NCBI RefSeq assembly: GCF_003674095.1
Contig: NZ_RDBF01000014.1
Span: 1 to 64,000, forward strand
Origin: Aeromicrobium phragmitis
Lineage (GTDB): Bacteria > Actinomycetota > Actinomycetes > Propionibacteriales > Nocardioidaceae
Reading direction: 5' to 3'
DNA length: 64,000 nt
The notes under the pieces are model-generated. The model saw nothing but the letters and a program-made list of their open reading frames with translations, made no database searches and was not told the origin of the DNA. Each line of letters begins with the position of its first letter. Positions within the stretch are counted from its first letter, which is position 1. Positions 55,016 to 61,706 of this stretch are shown piece by piece. The translations under genes were made by a program, and so were the position numbers.

Positions 55016-55031
55016 CACACCGGATGGTGTG
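55016..55031. promoter_or_regulatory. Inverted repeat between araC and the DUF6098-like gene
   Basis: CACACC (55016-55021) and GGTGTG (55026-55031) flank ggat. It lies 14 bases upstream of the AraC ATG, a possible autoregulatory operator. Confidence 0.4.
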
Positions 55032-55086
55032 CTGCTGCCCGGGAGTTCGATTCATCCGGTCGAAGCCCGGGCAGGAAGAGATCGCT

Positions 55087-55530
55087 GTGATCGCGAGGCG
55101 GTACGAGGTGGAGACGGTGGACGTGGTGAGCTCGTTGGCGGAGCTGCAGGAGCTGCTCGAGCGGGACGAGACGGTCTATGTGCGCTACTCCAAGGGCTAC
55201 GATGCCGACGCCTCGTCGGGCAGTTTCGACACCGAGAGCGGGCTCGAGCTTCCAGGCCTCTCAGTCAACCCGCTGACCCCCGAGGACTGGTGGACGCGGC
55301 CGGTGCGGGACTGGCTGGCCCGGCAGCTCTGTCAGTACAAGCATTTGCACGAGAAGAATCCGGAGCGCCACGCGTGGGCGCTCACCGGCACCCTGGCCGG
55401 TCGCGGTCCTGACTGCGAGCCGTTGCTCGTCGACGTCGTGCCTCTGGCGCGGCTCTCGGACGACCTCCTGGTCGAGGCCGAGGACGTCTACAAGAGCAAC
55501 TTCGACGCCGGAACCGGCCCTGAGGACTGA
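55087..55530 (+). CDS. Conserved hypothetical protein (DUF6098-like)
   Basis: A 147-residue soluble protein: L-L-E-R-D-E-T-V-Y-V-R-Y-S-K-G near 26-40, S-G-L-E-L-P-G-L-S-V-N-P-L near 54-66, W-W-T-R-P-V-R-D-W-L-A-R-Q-L-C-Q-Y near 72-88. From memory it matches the actinobacterial DUF6098 family, whose role is unknown. I place the start at GTG 55087, preceded by AGGAAGAG; the frame is open back to 55024. Confidence 0.6.
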   Translation: MIARRYEVETVDVVSSLAELQELLERDETVYVRYSKGYDADASSGSFDTESGLELPGLSVNPLTPEDWWTRPVRDWLARQLCQYKHLHEKNPERHAWALTGTLAGRGPDCEPLLVDVVPLARLSDDLLVEAEDVYKSNFDAGTGPED

Positions 55531-55540
55531 CCGAGCAGAC

Positions 55541-55978
55541 TCATGATCGCGGGGCGGTCTCCGCGGGTCGCACCCAGCGTCGCCACTCAGCCTGGGGCGA
55601 GTAGCCGCGAGCCGACCAGAAGGCCGTGCCGAGGGTGTTGTCATCGAGGACCATCGCGTCGAAACGTTGCGCTCCGAGCACGTGGAGTCGCCGTTCGGCC
55701 GCATCCACCAGGGTCCGTGCGATGCCGTCGCCACGCCGCGCCGGGTGCACGGCCAACCGGTAGAGGTGCGCGCGCCAACCATCCCAGCCCGCGATGACGG
55801 TGCCGACGATGACACCGTCGAGCTCGGCCAGCAACAACGCATCGGGGTCGCGCTCCAGGAGGCGCAGCACGCCGGCACGCGAGTCGACCGGACGGGCGGC
55901 GTTCTCCGCGGCGACCTCCCACAGCGCGATGATCTCGTCGATGTCGTCGGTGCGCGCGGTCCTGACCTGCGCTTTCAC
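55541..55978 (-). CDS. GNAT family N-acetyltransferase
   Basis: A 145-residue acetyltransferase: V-R-T-A-R-T-D-D-I-D-E-I at the start, V-I-V-G-T-V-I-A-G-W-D near 57, L-A-V-H-P-A-R-R-G-D-G-I-A-R-T-L-V (acetyl-CoA loop R-R-G-x-G) near 75-91, and the final G-Y-S-P-Q-A-E-W. I chose GTG 55978 over GTG 55987, because TAAAGT (55991-55986) ends exactly 7 bases before it and includes the upstream GTG. Substrate unknown. Confidence 0.85.
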   Translation of the reverse strand: MKAQVRTARTDDIDEIIALWEVAAENAARPVDSRAGVLRLLERDPDALLLAELDGVIVGTVIAGWDGWRAHLYRLAVHPARRGDGIARTLVDAAERRLHVLGAQRFDAMVLDDNTLGTAFWSARGYSPQAEWRRWVRPAETAPRS

Positions 55979-55985
55979 ACGCGGC

Positions 55986-55995
55986 ACTTTAACGT
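55986..55995. promoter_or_regulatory. Bidirectional -10 pair for GNAT and DUF2945
   Basis: Minus-strand TAAAGT (55991-55986) and plus-strand TAACGT (55990-55995) share TA. Each ends 7 bases before its start codon (GTG 55978, ATG 56003), the same geometry as at 2946-2955. Confidence 0.65.
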
Positions 55996-56002
55996 GACCG
56001 GC

Positions 56003-56209
56003 ATGGGCATCTCGCAGGGTGACGAGGTCACCTGGAATACGTCACAGGGCCGAACGCGCGGTCGGGCCGTCGAGAAACGCGTCGAGCGCTTCGAGTTCGA
56101 AGGGCAGACGTTCAACGCGAGCGCCGACGAGCCGTACTGGATCGTCGAGTCGGGCACGACGGGAGCTCGCGCCGCACACAAGGAAGGGTCGCTGGACAAG
56201 CGCAGATGA
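56003..56209 (+). CDS. DUF2945 (HVA1/TUDOR-like) small protein
   Basis: A 68-residue protein: I-S-Q-G-D-E-V-T-W-N-T-S-Q-G-R-T-R-G near 3-20, F-N-A-S-A-D-E-P-Y-W-I-V near 36-47, A-A-H-K-E-G-S-L at the end. This is the hypervirulence-associated TUDOR-like DUF2945 family, of unknown biochemical role. The ATG is leaderless and divergent from the GNAT gene. Confidence 0.88.
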   Translation: MGISQGDEVTWNTSQGRTRGRAVEKRVERFEFEGQTFNASADEPYWIVESGTTGARAAHKEGSLDKRR

Positions 56210-56274
56210 GCCGATTGCTCCGCGACGGGATCCGCGTGGTGCTGGCGGCTTGCTGCTGACACTCCCCCCTTAGC

Positions 56275-56856
56275 TCACGCGAAGTGTTCGGCCTCCGCGG
56301 CGATCTTGGCGACGTAGCCGTTCCACCACTCCTCGTCCCGGTCGTCGTCGCCGGCGGTGGCGGTGCGCCCATCGAGCTGTTCGCGCAGAATCTCCAGGTG
56401 CCCGGCGTGCTGTGCCGTCTCGGCGACGACGTGGACAGCGAGGAGCCCGAGGGTCGTGTCGCGGTTATCCGCCCGCCACCACGGCACGGTGACCGGGGTG
56501 TCGAGCGGCAGCTCCTCCAGCGTGCTGCGCGAGGCCGCGCCGACGGCGGTGAAGAGGTCGATGACCTCGCTGCTCGACATGGATCGCTCGACCCACATTT
56601 CCGCGTTGGCCGCCATGCTCTCGTCGTCGTTCCAGGTGATGACGGCGTCGGCATCGCTCGAACGGCCGGGCAACTGCACCAAGTACCCGTGCTCGACGGT
56701 GGCCAGGTGCTTGAGGAGGCCCAGCAGATTGGTACCCGTCGGCGTCAGGGGACGTCGGAGGTCGTATTCGGACACTCCGTCCACCGCGTCGAGCACCGAG
56801 CGATGTGCTCGGTCCAGATACCGCGTGAGGATCGAGCGCCAGGTCGTGTCGTCCAT
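56275..56856 (-). CDS. DinB/DUF664 family protein
   Basis: A four-helix-bundle protein of 193 residues. Predicted metal His ligands are in L-K-H-L-A-T-V-E-H-G-Y near 48-58 and E-T-A-Q-H-A-G-H near 146-153. Y-D-L-R-R-P-L-T-P-T-G-T-N near 31 and a terminal W-W-N-G-Y are typical. Members include metal-dependent thiol transferases using mycothiol or bacillithiol; the substrate here is unknown. ATG 56856 has TAACGT (56869-56864) 7 bases upstream. Confidence 0.88.
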   Translation of the reverse strand: MDDTTWRSILTRYLDRAHRSVLDAVDGVSEYDLRRPLTPTGTNLLGLLKHLATVEHGYLVQLPGRSSDADAVITWNDDESMAANAEMWVERSMSSSEVIDLFTAVGAASRSTLEELPLDTPVTVPWWRADNRDTTLGLLAVHVVAETAQHAGHLEILREQLDGRTATAGDDDRDEEWWNGYVAKIAAEAEHFA

Positions 56857-56863
56857 ACCCGGC

Positions 56864-56869
56864 ACGTTA
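56864..56869 (-). promoter_or_regulatory. Leaderless -10 of the DinB gene
   Basis: TAACGT on the minus strand, 7 bases before ATG 56856. Confidence 0.55.
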
Positions 56870-56927
56870 GCCCGACGCGCTGACGCAATCGAGCCCATCG
56901 CGGCCTCGATCTCGCCATACTCGGGTC

Positions 56928-56966
56928 ATGTCCGTTGCCAGGCGCCCACGCCGATCCGAGAGGTGA
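56928..56966 (+). CDS. 12-codon upstream ORF before the esterase gene
   Basis: ATG 56928 is preceded at 6 bases by CATACT (56916-56921), close to the leaderless -10 layout. The peptide is M-S-V-A-R-R-P-R-R-S-E-R, Arg-rich, and stops 3 bases before the esterase GTG. The esterase ribosome site (GAGAGG, 56958-56963) lies inside the end of this ORF, so its translation could gate the downstream gene. Confidence 0.3.
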   Translation: MSVARRPRRSER

Positions 56967-56969
56967 CCC

Positions 56970-58052
56970 GTGCCTTGGGCGTATCTCCTCGTCGTCGGCG
57001 TCATCGCGCTCGCGGTGGCGATGACCGTCCGCCCGATCCGACGTGGGCCCCGGCTCGCAGCCTTCAGCTTCTACCTCGGTGTGGGAACAGGTGAGCTGCC
57101 GTTCGTCATCTGGTGGCTGCTGGCTGCGCTCACCGCACTCGCTGCCGTGGGCCACCGGCTATTCGCCTGGCCCGCAGTGCTCGCGCTCGTCGCGGCGCTG
57201 ACGACCGCGGCGGCCGTCGTCCCGATCCTGGTCGGCGGACTGCGAGCCCGCCCGGTGCTTGAAGCGGCACTCCACGATGCTCGCCTCTCCCCCGCCCGCC
57301 GACCGCGGCCGTGGTGGCGCTTCGTCTTCTGGCCGTGGCCGACGGTGCCGCGGTGCGTGCAGCACGTACGCGATGTCGCCTACGGACCGGGCCGCCGACA
57401 TCTCCTCGATCTCTACGTCCGCACGGCTCGCCCGGGTAGCCATGCGCCGGTGTTCCTTCATCTCCACGGCGGCGGCTTCACGCGAGGGCGTAAGAACCGC
57501 GACGCGCGACCGCTTCTCCATCGGCTCGCACGCCACGGGTGGATCAGCGTGAGCGCGACCTATCGACTCCTGCCCGAGGGCGAGTTCCCGGCGAATCTCG
57601 AAGACGTGCAGCGACTCATCGCGTGGGTCCGCGAGCACGCGGACGAGCTCGGGGCCGACCCCGACCGGATCGTGATCGCGGGAAGTTCCGCCGGTGCGCA
57701 TCTCGCGACGCTCGCGGGACTGACCGGAGAGCCGGTGCGTGGCGTCGTCGCCCTCTACGGCTATTACGGCCGCCAGCGGTCCACATCGAGCGTCCCATCC
57801 GACCCGCGAGCCTACGGCAGCGCGAGTGCGCCGCCGTTCTTCGTCGTCCATGGCGAGCACGACACCTACCTGAGCCCGTTCAGCGCGCGGGCGTTCGTCG
57901 CGTGGCTCGGGCAGGTCTCGGGGCAGCGGGTCGTCTACGCCGAGTTGCCCGGTGCGCAGCACGGCTTCGACCAGTTCTACTCGCCGCGTTTCGCCGCTGT
58001 ATGCGACGCGGTCGAGGACTTCGCGACCGCGGTCACCAGGACATCGTCATGA
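56970..58052 (+). CDS. Membrane-anchored alpha/beta hydrolase (esterase, HSL/BD-FAE type)
   Basis: 360 residues with three N-terminal membrane helices (about 2-20, 45-63, 66-90), then an alpha/beta hydrolase. The oxyanion motif is H-L-H-G-G-G-F near 166, the nucleophile elbow I-A-G-S-S-A-G-A-H near 233, the acid in H-G-E-H-D-T near 295 and the His in A-Q-H-G-F near 331. An ester or lipid substrate is expected. GTG 56970 follows GAGAGG. The 3' end overlaps the convergent GNAT by 20 bases. Confidence 0.86.
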   Translation: MPWAYLLVVGVIALAVAMTVRPIRRGPRLAAFSFYLGVGTGELPFVIWWLLAALTALAAVGHRLFAWPAVLALVAALTTAAAVVPILVGGLRARPVLEAALHDARLSPARRPRPWWRFVFWPWPTVPRCVQHVRDVAYGPGRRHLLDLYVRTARPGSHAPVFLHLHGGGFTRGRKNRDARPLLHRLARHGWISVSATYRLLPEGEFPANLEDVQRLIAWVREHADELGADPDRIVIAGSSAGAHLATLAGLTGEPVRGVVALYGYYGRQRSTSSVPSDPRAYGSASAPPFFVVHGEHDTYLSPFSARAFVAWLGQVSGQRVVYAELPGAQHGFDQFYSPRFAAVCDAVEDFATAVTRTSS

Positions 58053-58494
58053 ACGTGCTGGGCGGGTCCGGACGGTAGTCGCCGAAGGGACCGCACTCCT
58101 GGAATCCGGCACGCCGGTAGAGCGATCGCGCCGGGGCGAAGAAGTCTTCTGTGCCGGTTTCCAGGCTGAGCCGAGTACAACCGCGGGCGCGCGCCTGCTC
58201 GAGCACATGATCGAGCATCAGCCGGCCCAGTCCGCGACGCTGTCGGTCTCCGGACGTGCGCATCGACTTGAGTTCCGCATGGCCGTCACCGAGGTCCTTC
58301 AGCGCGGCGCTGGCCACGACGCATCCGTCGTCGTAGGCCACCCACACCGTCAGCGCGGAATCGCGGAGGCCGTCCAGATCCAGGGCGTGGGTGCTCTCCG
58401 GCGGAGACATCCCGCGCAACTGCGCGACATGGGACGTCAGGAACGCCGCGACCTGCGCGTCGGTGAGGTCGGCTTCGCGGACCACGACGCTCAT
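58033..58494 (-). CDS. GNAT family N-acetyltransferase
   Basis: A 153-residue acetyltransferase. The N-terminus is V-V-V-R-E-A-D-L-T-D-A-Q-V; central S-M-R-T-S-G-D-R-Q-R-R-G-L-G-R-L-M-L (acetyl-CoA loop) is near 77-94, and L-S-L-E-T-G-T-E-D-F-F-A-P-A near 111-124 with the family's terminal Y-R-R-A-G-F. Substrate unknown. The ATG overlaps the stop of an upstream 44-codon ORF as ATGA. Confidence 0.87.
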   Translation of the reverse strand: MSVVVREADLTDAQVAAFLTSHVAQLRGMSPPESTHALDLDGLRDSALTVWVAYDDGCVVASAALKDLGDGHAELKSMRTSGDRQRRGLGRLMLDHVLEQARARGCTRLSLETGTEDFFAPARSLYRRAGFQECGPFGDYRPDPPSTFMTMSW

Positions 58495-58625
58495 GCGTCG
58501 ACGATCCCCCGGATGGGCCCACTACGCGCGACGTCAGGGACGAACCCGCTGTCGGCGAAGCGCGGTGCGAGTTCCCGCACGGCGTTGCCGTAGCCCTCCC
58601 CCGTCAGGATCTCGCGCTGCGCCAT
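58491..58625 (-). CDS. Small protein, 44 residues, upstream of and coupled to GNAT
   Basis: ATG 58625 to TGA 58491-58493; the stop overlaps the GNAT ATG. The peptide includes Q-R-E-I-L-T-G-E-G-Y-G-N-A-V-R-E-L-A-P-R-F and ends I-R-G-I-V-D-A. A CACGAT hexamer lies 6 bases before the ATG, near the leaderless pattern. It fills the gap between the GNAT and MBL genes with no waste. I do not recognise a family; it could be a short conserved protein or a coupling leader. Confidence 0.45.
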   Translation of the reverse strand: MAQREILTGEGYGNAVRELAPRFADSGFVPDVARSGPIRGIVDA

Positions 58626-58642
58626 GGCCTCATCGTGTCACG

Positions 58643-59293
58643 ATGGAGAACATGTTGGTCACCCGATTCGGCCACGCGGCCGTGCTCGTCGAGACCGAGG
58701 ACGCGCGTGTTCTTCTCGACCCGGGCGTTTTCAGCGTCGACGAGGTCTTCGAACTCGAGCGGCTGGACGCCATCGTGGTCACCCATCAGCACCCGGACCA
58801 TCTCGACCGCTCCCGCGCGGACGCGCTCCTCGCACGCAATCGTGGCGCGCTGCTGCTGGCCGATCCGCAGACCGTTGAGCAACTCGGCGCTCCCTGGCGG
58901 GCACATCGCGACGGGGACAGGGCGACGTTCGGCTCGACCACGATCGCTGCGGTGGGCGAACTCCACGCCGAGATCGCTCCGCAACTCCCCCGGGTGTCCA
59001 ACGTCGGCGTCCTCGTTCGCAGTGAGACGGGCCCGACCATCTTCCATCCGGGTGACAGCTATGCCACGGTCCCCGCCGACGTCGATGTCCTCGCACTCCC
59101 CCTGTCCGCTCCATGGGCGAAGGTGTCGGAGACCATCGCCTTCGCGCAGCAGGTCGCCCCCGCGATCGCCTTCCCCATCCACGACCGCACGATCTCCGAC
59201 GCGGCCTATGACATCTACTGGAATCACGTGGCGAACTTCGGCGGCGTCGCCGACCTGCGCCGACTCGGCCAGACCGAGGCGACGCAGGTGTGA
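58643..59293 (+). CDS. MBL-fold metallo-hydrolase
   Basis: A metallo-beta-lactamase fold of 216 residues: T-R-F-G-H-A-A-V-L-V-E near 6, metal motif T-H-Q-H-P-D-H-L-D near 47-55, F-H-P-G-D-S-Y near 134-140 and late F-P-I-H-D near 177. It is like the UPF0173/UlaG group of small metal-dependent hydrolases. The substrate is unknown. ATG 58643 has CATCGT 6 bases upstream; ATG 58652, with GGAG, is also possible. Confidence 0.85.
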   Translation: MENMLVTRFGHAAVLVETEDARVLLDPGVFSVDEVFELERLDAIVVTHQHPDHLDRSRADALLARNRGALLLADPQTVEQLGAPWRAHRDGDRATFGSTTIAAVGELHAEIAPQLPRVSNVGVLVRSETGPTIFHPGDSYATVPADVDVLALPLSAPWAKVSETIAFAQQVAPAIAFPIHDRTISDAAYDIYWNHVANFGGVADLRRLGQTEATQV

Positions 59294-59322
59294 CGAGCGA
59301 CGCGTCCGCCACGTACGACCTT

Positions 59323-59344
59323 TATCTCACATCTGAGATACGGT
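59323..59344 (+). promoter_or_regulatory. Operator over the leaderless promoter of the HTH-MurA gene
   Basis: TATCTCA (59323-59329), spacer catc and TGAGATA (59334-59340) form a perfect 7-bp inverted repeat. The right arm overlaps the -10 TACGGT (59339-59344), which ends 7 bases before ATG 59352. An 18-bp dyad is the usual size for an XRE-type dimer, and the gene product starts with an XRE domain. Confidence 0.65.
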
Positions 59345-59351
59345 GGAACTT

Positions 59352-60887
59352 ATGACTGAACGCGACGACTACCTGGCGCGCATCGGCACGTTGATCCGTG
59401 ACGCGCGTCAGCATTCGGGCCTCACCCAGGCCCAGTTGGCGACGCAGCTTCGCACGAGCCAGAGCGCCGTCAACCGCATCGAGAAGGGCCAACAGAACTT
59501 GACCCTCGACATGCTCGCCCGGATCGGCTCGGCACTGGACTCCGAGATCGTGAGCGTCGGCACCTCCGGCCCCAGCCACCTGCGGGTCAAGGGTGGCACC
59601 ACGCTGCGCGGCTCGATCGACGTGAAGTCGAGCAAGAACGCCGGCGTCGCTCTGCTGTGCGCATCGTTGCTCAACACCGGCACAACGGTGCTGCGCAAGG
59701 TGGCGCGCATCGAAGAGGTCAACCGACTGCTCGAGGTGCTCGACTCGATCGGCGTCAAGACTCGCTGGCTCAACGAGCAGAACGACCTCGAGATCATCGT
59801 CCCCGAAGAGCTCGACCTGGACGCGATGGATGCGACGGCCGCCCGCCGCACCCGCAGCATCATCATGTTCCTCGGCCCGCTGATGCACCGAGTTCCGGAG
59901 TTCCAGCTGCCCTACGCCGGTGGTTGCGATCTGGGCACTCGCACCGTGGAGCCGCACATGACCGCGCTGCGCCCCTTCGGGCTCAAGGTCGTCGCCACGG
60001 AGGGCAGCTACAACGCCTCGGCGGCCCAGGGCACCGGTCCCGAGCGGCCCATCGTGCTGACCGAGCGCGGCGACACGGTCACCGAGAACGCGCTCCTCGC
60101 TGCCGCGCGCTATGACGGCGTCACCGTGATCCGCAACGCGAGCTCCAACTACATGGTCCAGGACCTGTGCTTCTTCCTGGAGAAGCTGGGCGTGCGGATC
60201 GAGGGCATCGGCACCACGACCCTGCGGGTGCACGGCACCCCCGACATCCGCACCGACGTCGACTACGCGCCGAGCGAGGACCCGATCGAGGCCATGAGCC
60301 TCATCGCCGCTGCCATCGTCACCAACTCCAACATCACGGTCTGCCGTGTGCCGATCGAGTTCATGGAGATCGAGCTGGCCGTGCTCGAGGAGATGGGCTT
60401 CCGCTATGAACGCTCGGCCGAGTACATGGCCGAGAACGGCCAGACCCGTCTCGTCGACATCACGACGTACCCCTCGAAGCTCAAGGCGCCGATCGACAAG
60501 ATCCATCCGATGCCGTTTCCGGGTCTCAACATCGACAACCTCCCGTTCTTCGCCGTCATCGCGGCGACGGCCGAGGGCCAAACCCTGCTGCACGACTGGG
60601 TGTACGAGAACCGCGCCATCTACCTGACCGAGCTCAACAAACTCGGCGCCCGGGTCAAACTCATGGATCCGCACCGTGTCCTCATCGAAGGCCCCACGCA
60701 CTGGAGCGGTGCCGAACTCGTTTGCCCGCCGGCGCTACGCCCTGCGGTCGTCATTTTGCTTGCGATGCTCGCCGCCAAGGGCACCTCGGTGCTCCGCAGC
60801 GTGTACGTCATCAATCGGGGCTACGAGGATCTCGCGACCCGGCTCAACGCCCTGGGCGCTCAGATCGAGACGTTCCGCGACATCTGA
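59352..60887 (+). CDS. XRE HTH-MurA fusion (UDP-GlcNAc 1-carboxyvinyltransferase family)
   Basis: 511 residues. An XRE helix-turn-helix (about 9-62: R-D-A-R-Q-H-S-G-L-T-Q-A-Q-L-A-T-Q-L, T-S-Q-S-A-V-N-R-I-E-K-G) is joined to an EPSP-synthase-fold MurA domain (about 72-511). MurA residues remain: V-K-S-S-K-N-A-G near 90-97, and the PEP-adduct Cys in A-G-G-C-D-L-G-T-R near 192. MurA commits UDP-GlcNAc to peptidoglycan. The N-terminal domain suggests a DNA-binding enzyme that senses substrate; that is inference. ATG 59352 is leaderless; GTG 59343 lies too close to the -10. It is followed by GDPD. Confidence 0.9.
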   Translation: MTERDDYLARIGTLIRDARQHSGLTQAQLATQLRTSQSAVNRIEKGQQNLTLDMLARIGSALDSEIVSVGTSGPSHLRVKGGTTLRGSIDVKSSKNAGVALLCASLLNTGTTVLRKVARIEEVNRLLEVLDSIGVKTRWLNEQNDLEIIVPEELDLDAMDATAARRTRSIIMFLGPLMHRVPEFQLPYAGGCDLGTRTVEPHMTALRPFGLKVVATEGSYNASAAQGTGPERPIVLTERGDTVTENALLAAARYDGVTVIRNASSNYMVQDLCFFLEKLGVRIEGIGTTTLRVHGTPDIRTDVDYAPSEDPIEAMSLIAAAIVTNSNITVCRVPIEFMEIELAVLEEMGFRYERSAEYMAENGQTRLVDITTYPSKLKAPIDKIHPMPFPGLNIDNLPFFAVIAATAEGQTLLHDWVYENRAIYLTELNKLGARVKLMDPHRVLIEGPTHWSGAELVCPPALRPAVVILLAMLAAKGTSVLRSVYVINRGYEDLATRLNALGAQIETFRDI

Positions 60888-60920
60888 GCCGTCCTGGTCC
60901 ACGGGGCCGCCGTCACGCTC

Positions 60921-60926
60921 TACGGT
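60921..60926 (+). promoter_or_regulatory. Leaderless -10 of the GDPD gene
   Basis: TACGGT, 6 bases before the GTG at 60933. Confidence 0.55.
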
Positions 60927-60932
60927 GGTCTC

Positions 60933-61706
60933 GTGGAACCCGGCCGCACGACCCGCTTCTTCGACACGCCGCCTCCCCTGGCATTCGCTCACCGTGGTGG
61001 GGCCGACACCGGCGACAACGTCGGCATCGAGAACTCGCTCGTGGCCTTCCGGCACGCCTACGACCTCGGGTACCGGCATCTGGAAACGGACGTGCGCGCC
61101 ACTCGCGACGGCGTGCCCTATGCGCTCCACGACGCGCGTCTTTCGCGGCTCACCGGGGACGACCAGGCGATCACCACACTCACGTCCGATGAACTCGACG
61201 CCCTCCTCCTGGGCGACCGTGAGCCGATCGTGCGCCTCGACGAATTGCTCCTGGAGTTTCCGAAGGCGTGCTTCAACATCGACGTCAAGTCCGCCGACGC
61301 GATCGAGCCGACCTGCCGCGTCCTGGAAGACGTGGGGGCCGTCGATCGCGTCTGCCTCGCGTCGTTCTCCCACCGCCGATTGCAACGCCTCCGTTCACGC
61401 CTCCCTCAGGCGGTGTTCTCCGCGTCGTCGATCGACGTGGCCAGAATGCGTCTGGGGCGGGCGGTTCCGCCTGGCGTCGACTGTTTCCAGATTCCCGAAC
61501 GGCACGGGCGCGTACGGATCCTGACTCCTGCGTTCTTGGACCGCGCCCATCGTCATGGGCGACAGGTGCATGTCTGGACGGTCGACGATCCGGCGGCGAT
61601 GCACCGTCTGCTCGACATGGGGGTCGACGGCATCATGACCGACCGCACTGATCTGCTCAAGGACGTCCTCGTCTCCCGGGGACAGTGGAGAGAGGAACCG
61701 ACATGA
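60933..61706 (+). CDS. Glycerophosphodiester phosphodiesterase
   Basis: A cytoplasmic GDPD of 257 residues without a signal peptide. Motifs: A-H-R-G-G near 18-22, E-N-S-L near 32, E-T-D-V-R-A-T-R-D-G-V-P-Y-A-L-H-D near 49-65 with metal and acid/base residues, N-I-D-V-K near 114, and the late V-H-V-W-T-V-D-D. It hydrolyses glycerophosphodiesters to glycerol-3-phosphate. The MFS transporter overlaps its stop (ATGA). Confidence 0.92.
   Translation: MEPGRTTRFFDTPPPLAFAHRGGADTGDNVGIENSLVAFRHAYDLGYRHLETDVRATRDGVPYALHDARLSRLTGDDQAITTLTSDELDALLLGDREPIVRLDELLLEFPKACFNIDVKSADAIEPTCRVLEDVGAVDRVCLASFSHRRLQRLRSRLPQAVFSASSIDVARMRLGRAVPPGVDCFQIPERHGRVRILTPAFLDRAHRHGRQVHVWTVDDPAAMHRLLDMGVDGIMTDRTDLLKDVLVSRGQWREEPT

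Noticed and set aside
56206..56259. 17-codon ORF overlapping the DUF2945 stop by ATGA
   Set aside because: Very short, ends A-A-C-C, no ribosome site or promoter of its own. An ATGA overlap alone is too weak, although other coupled ORFs occur here.
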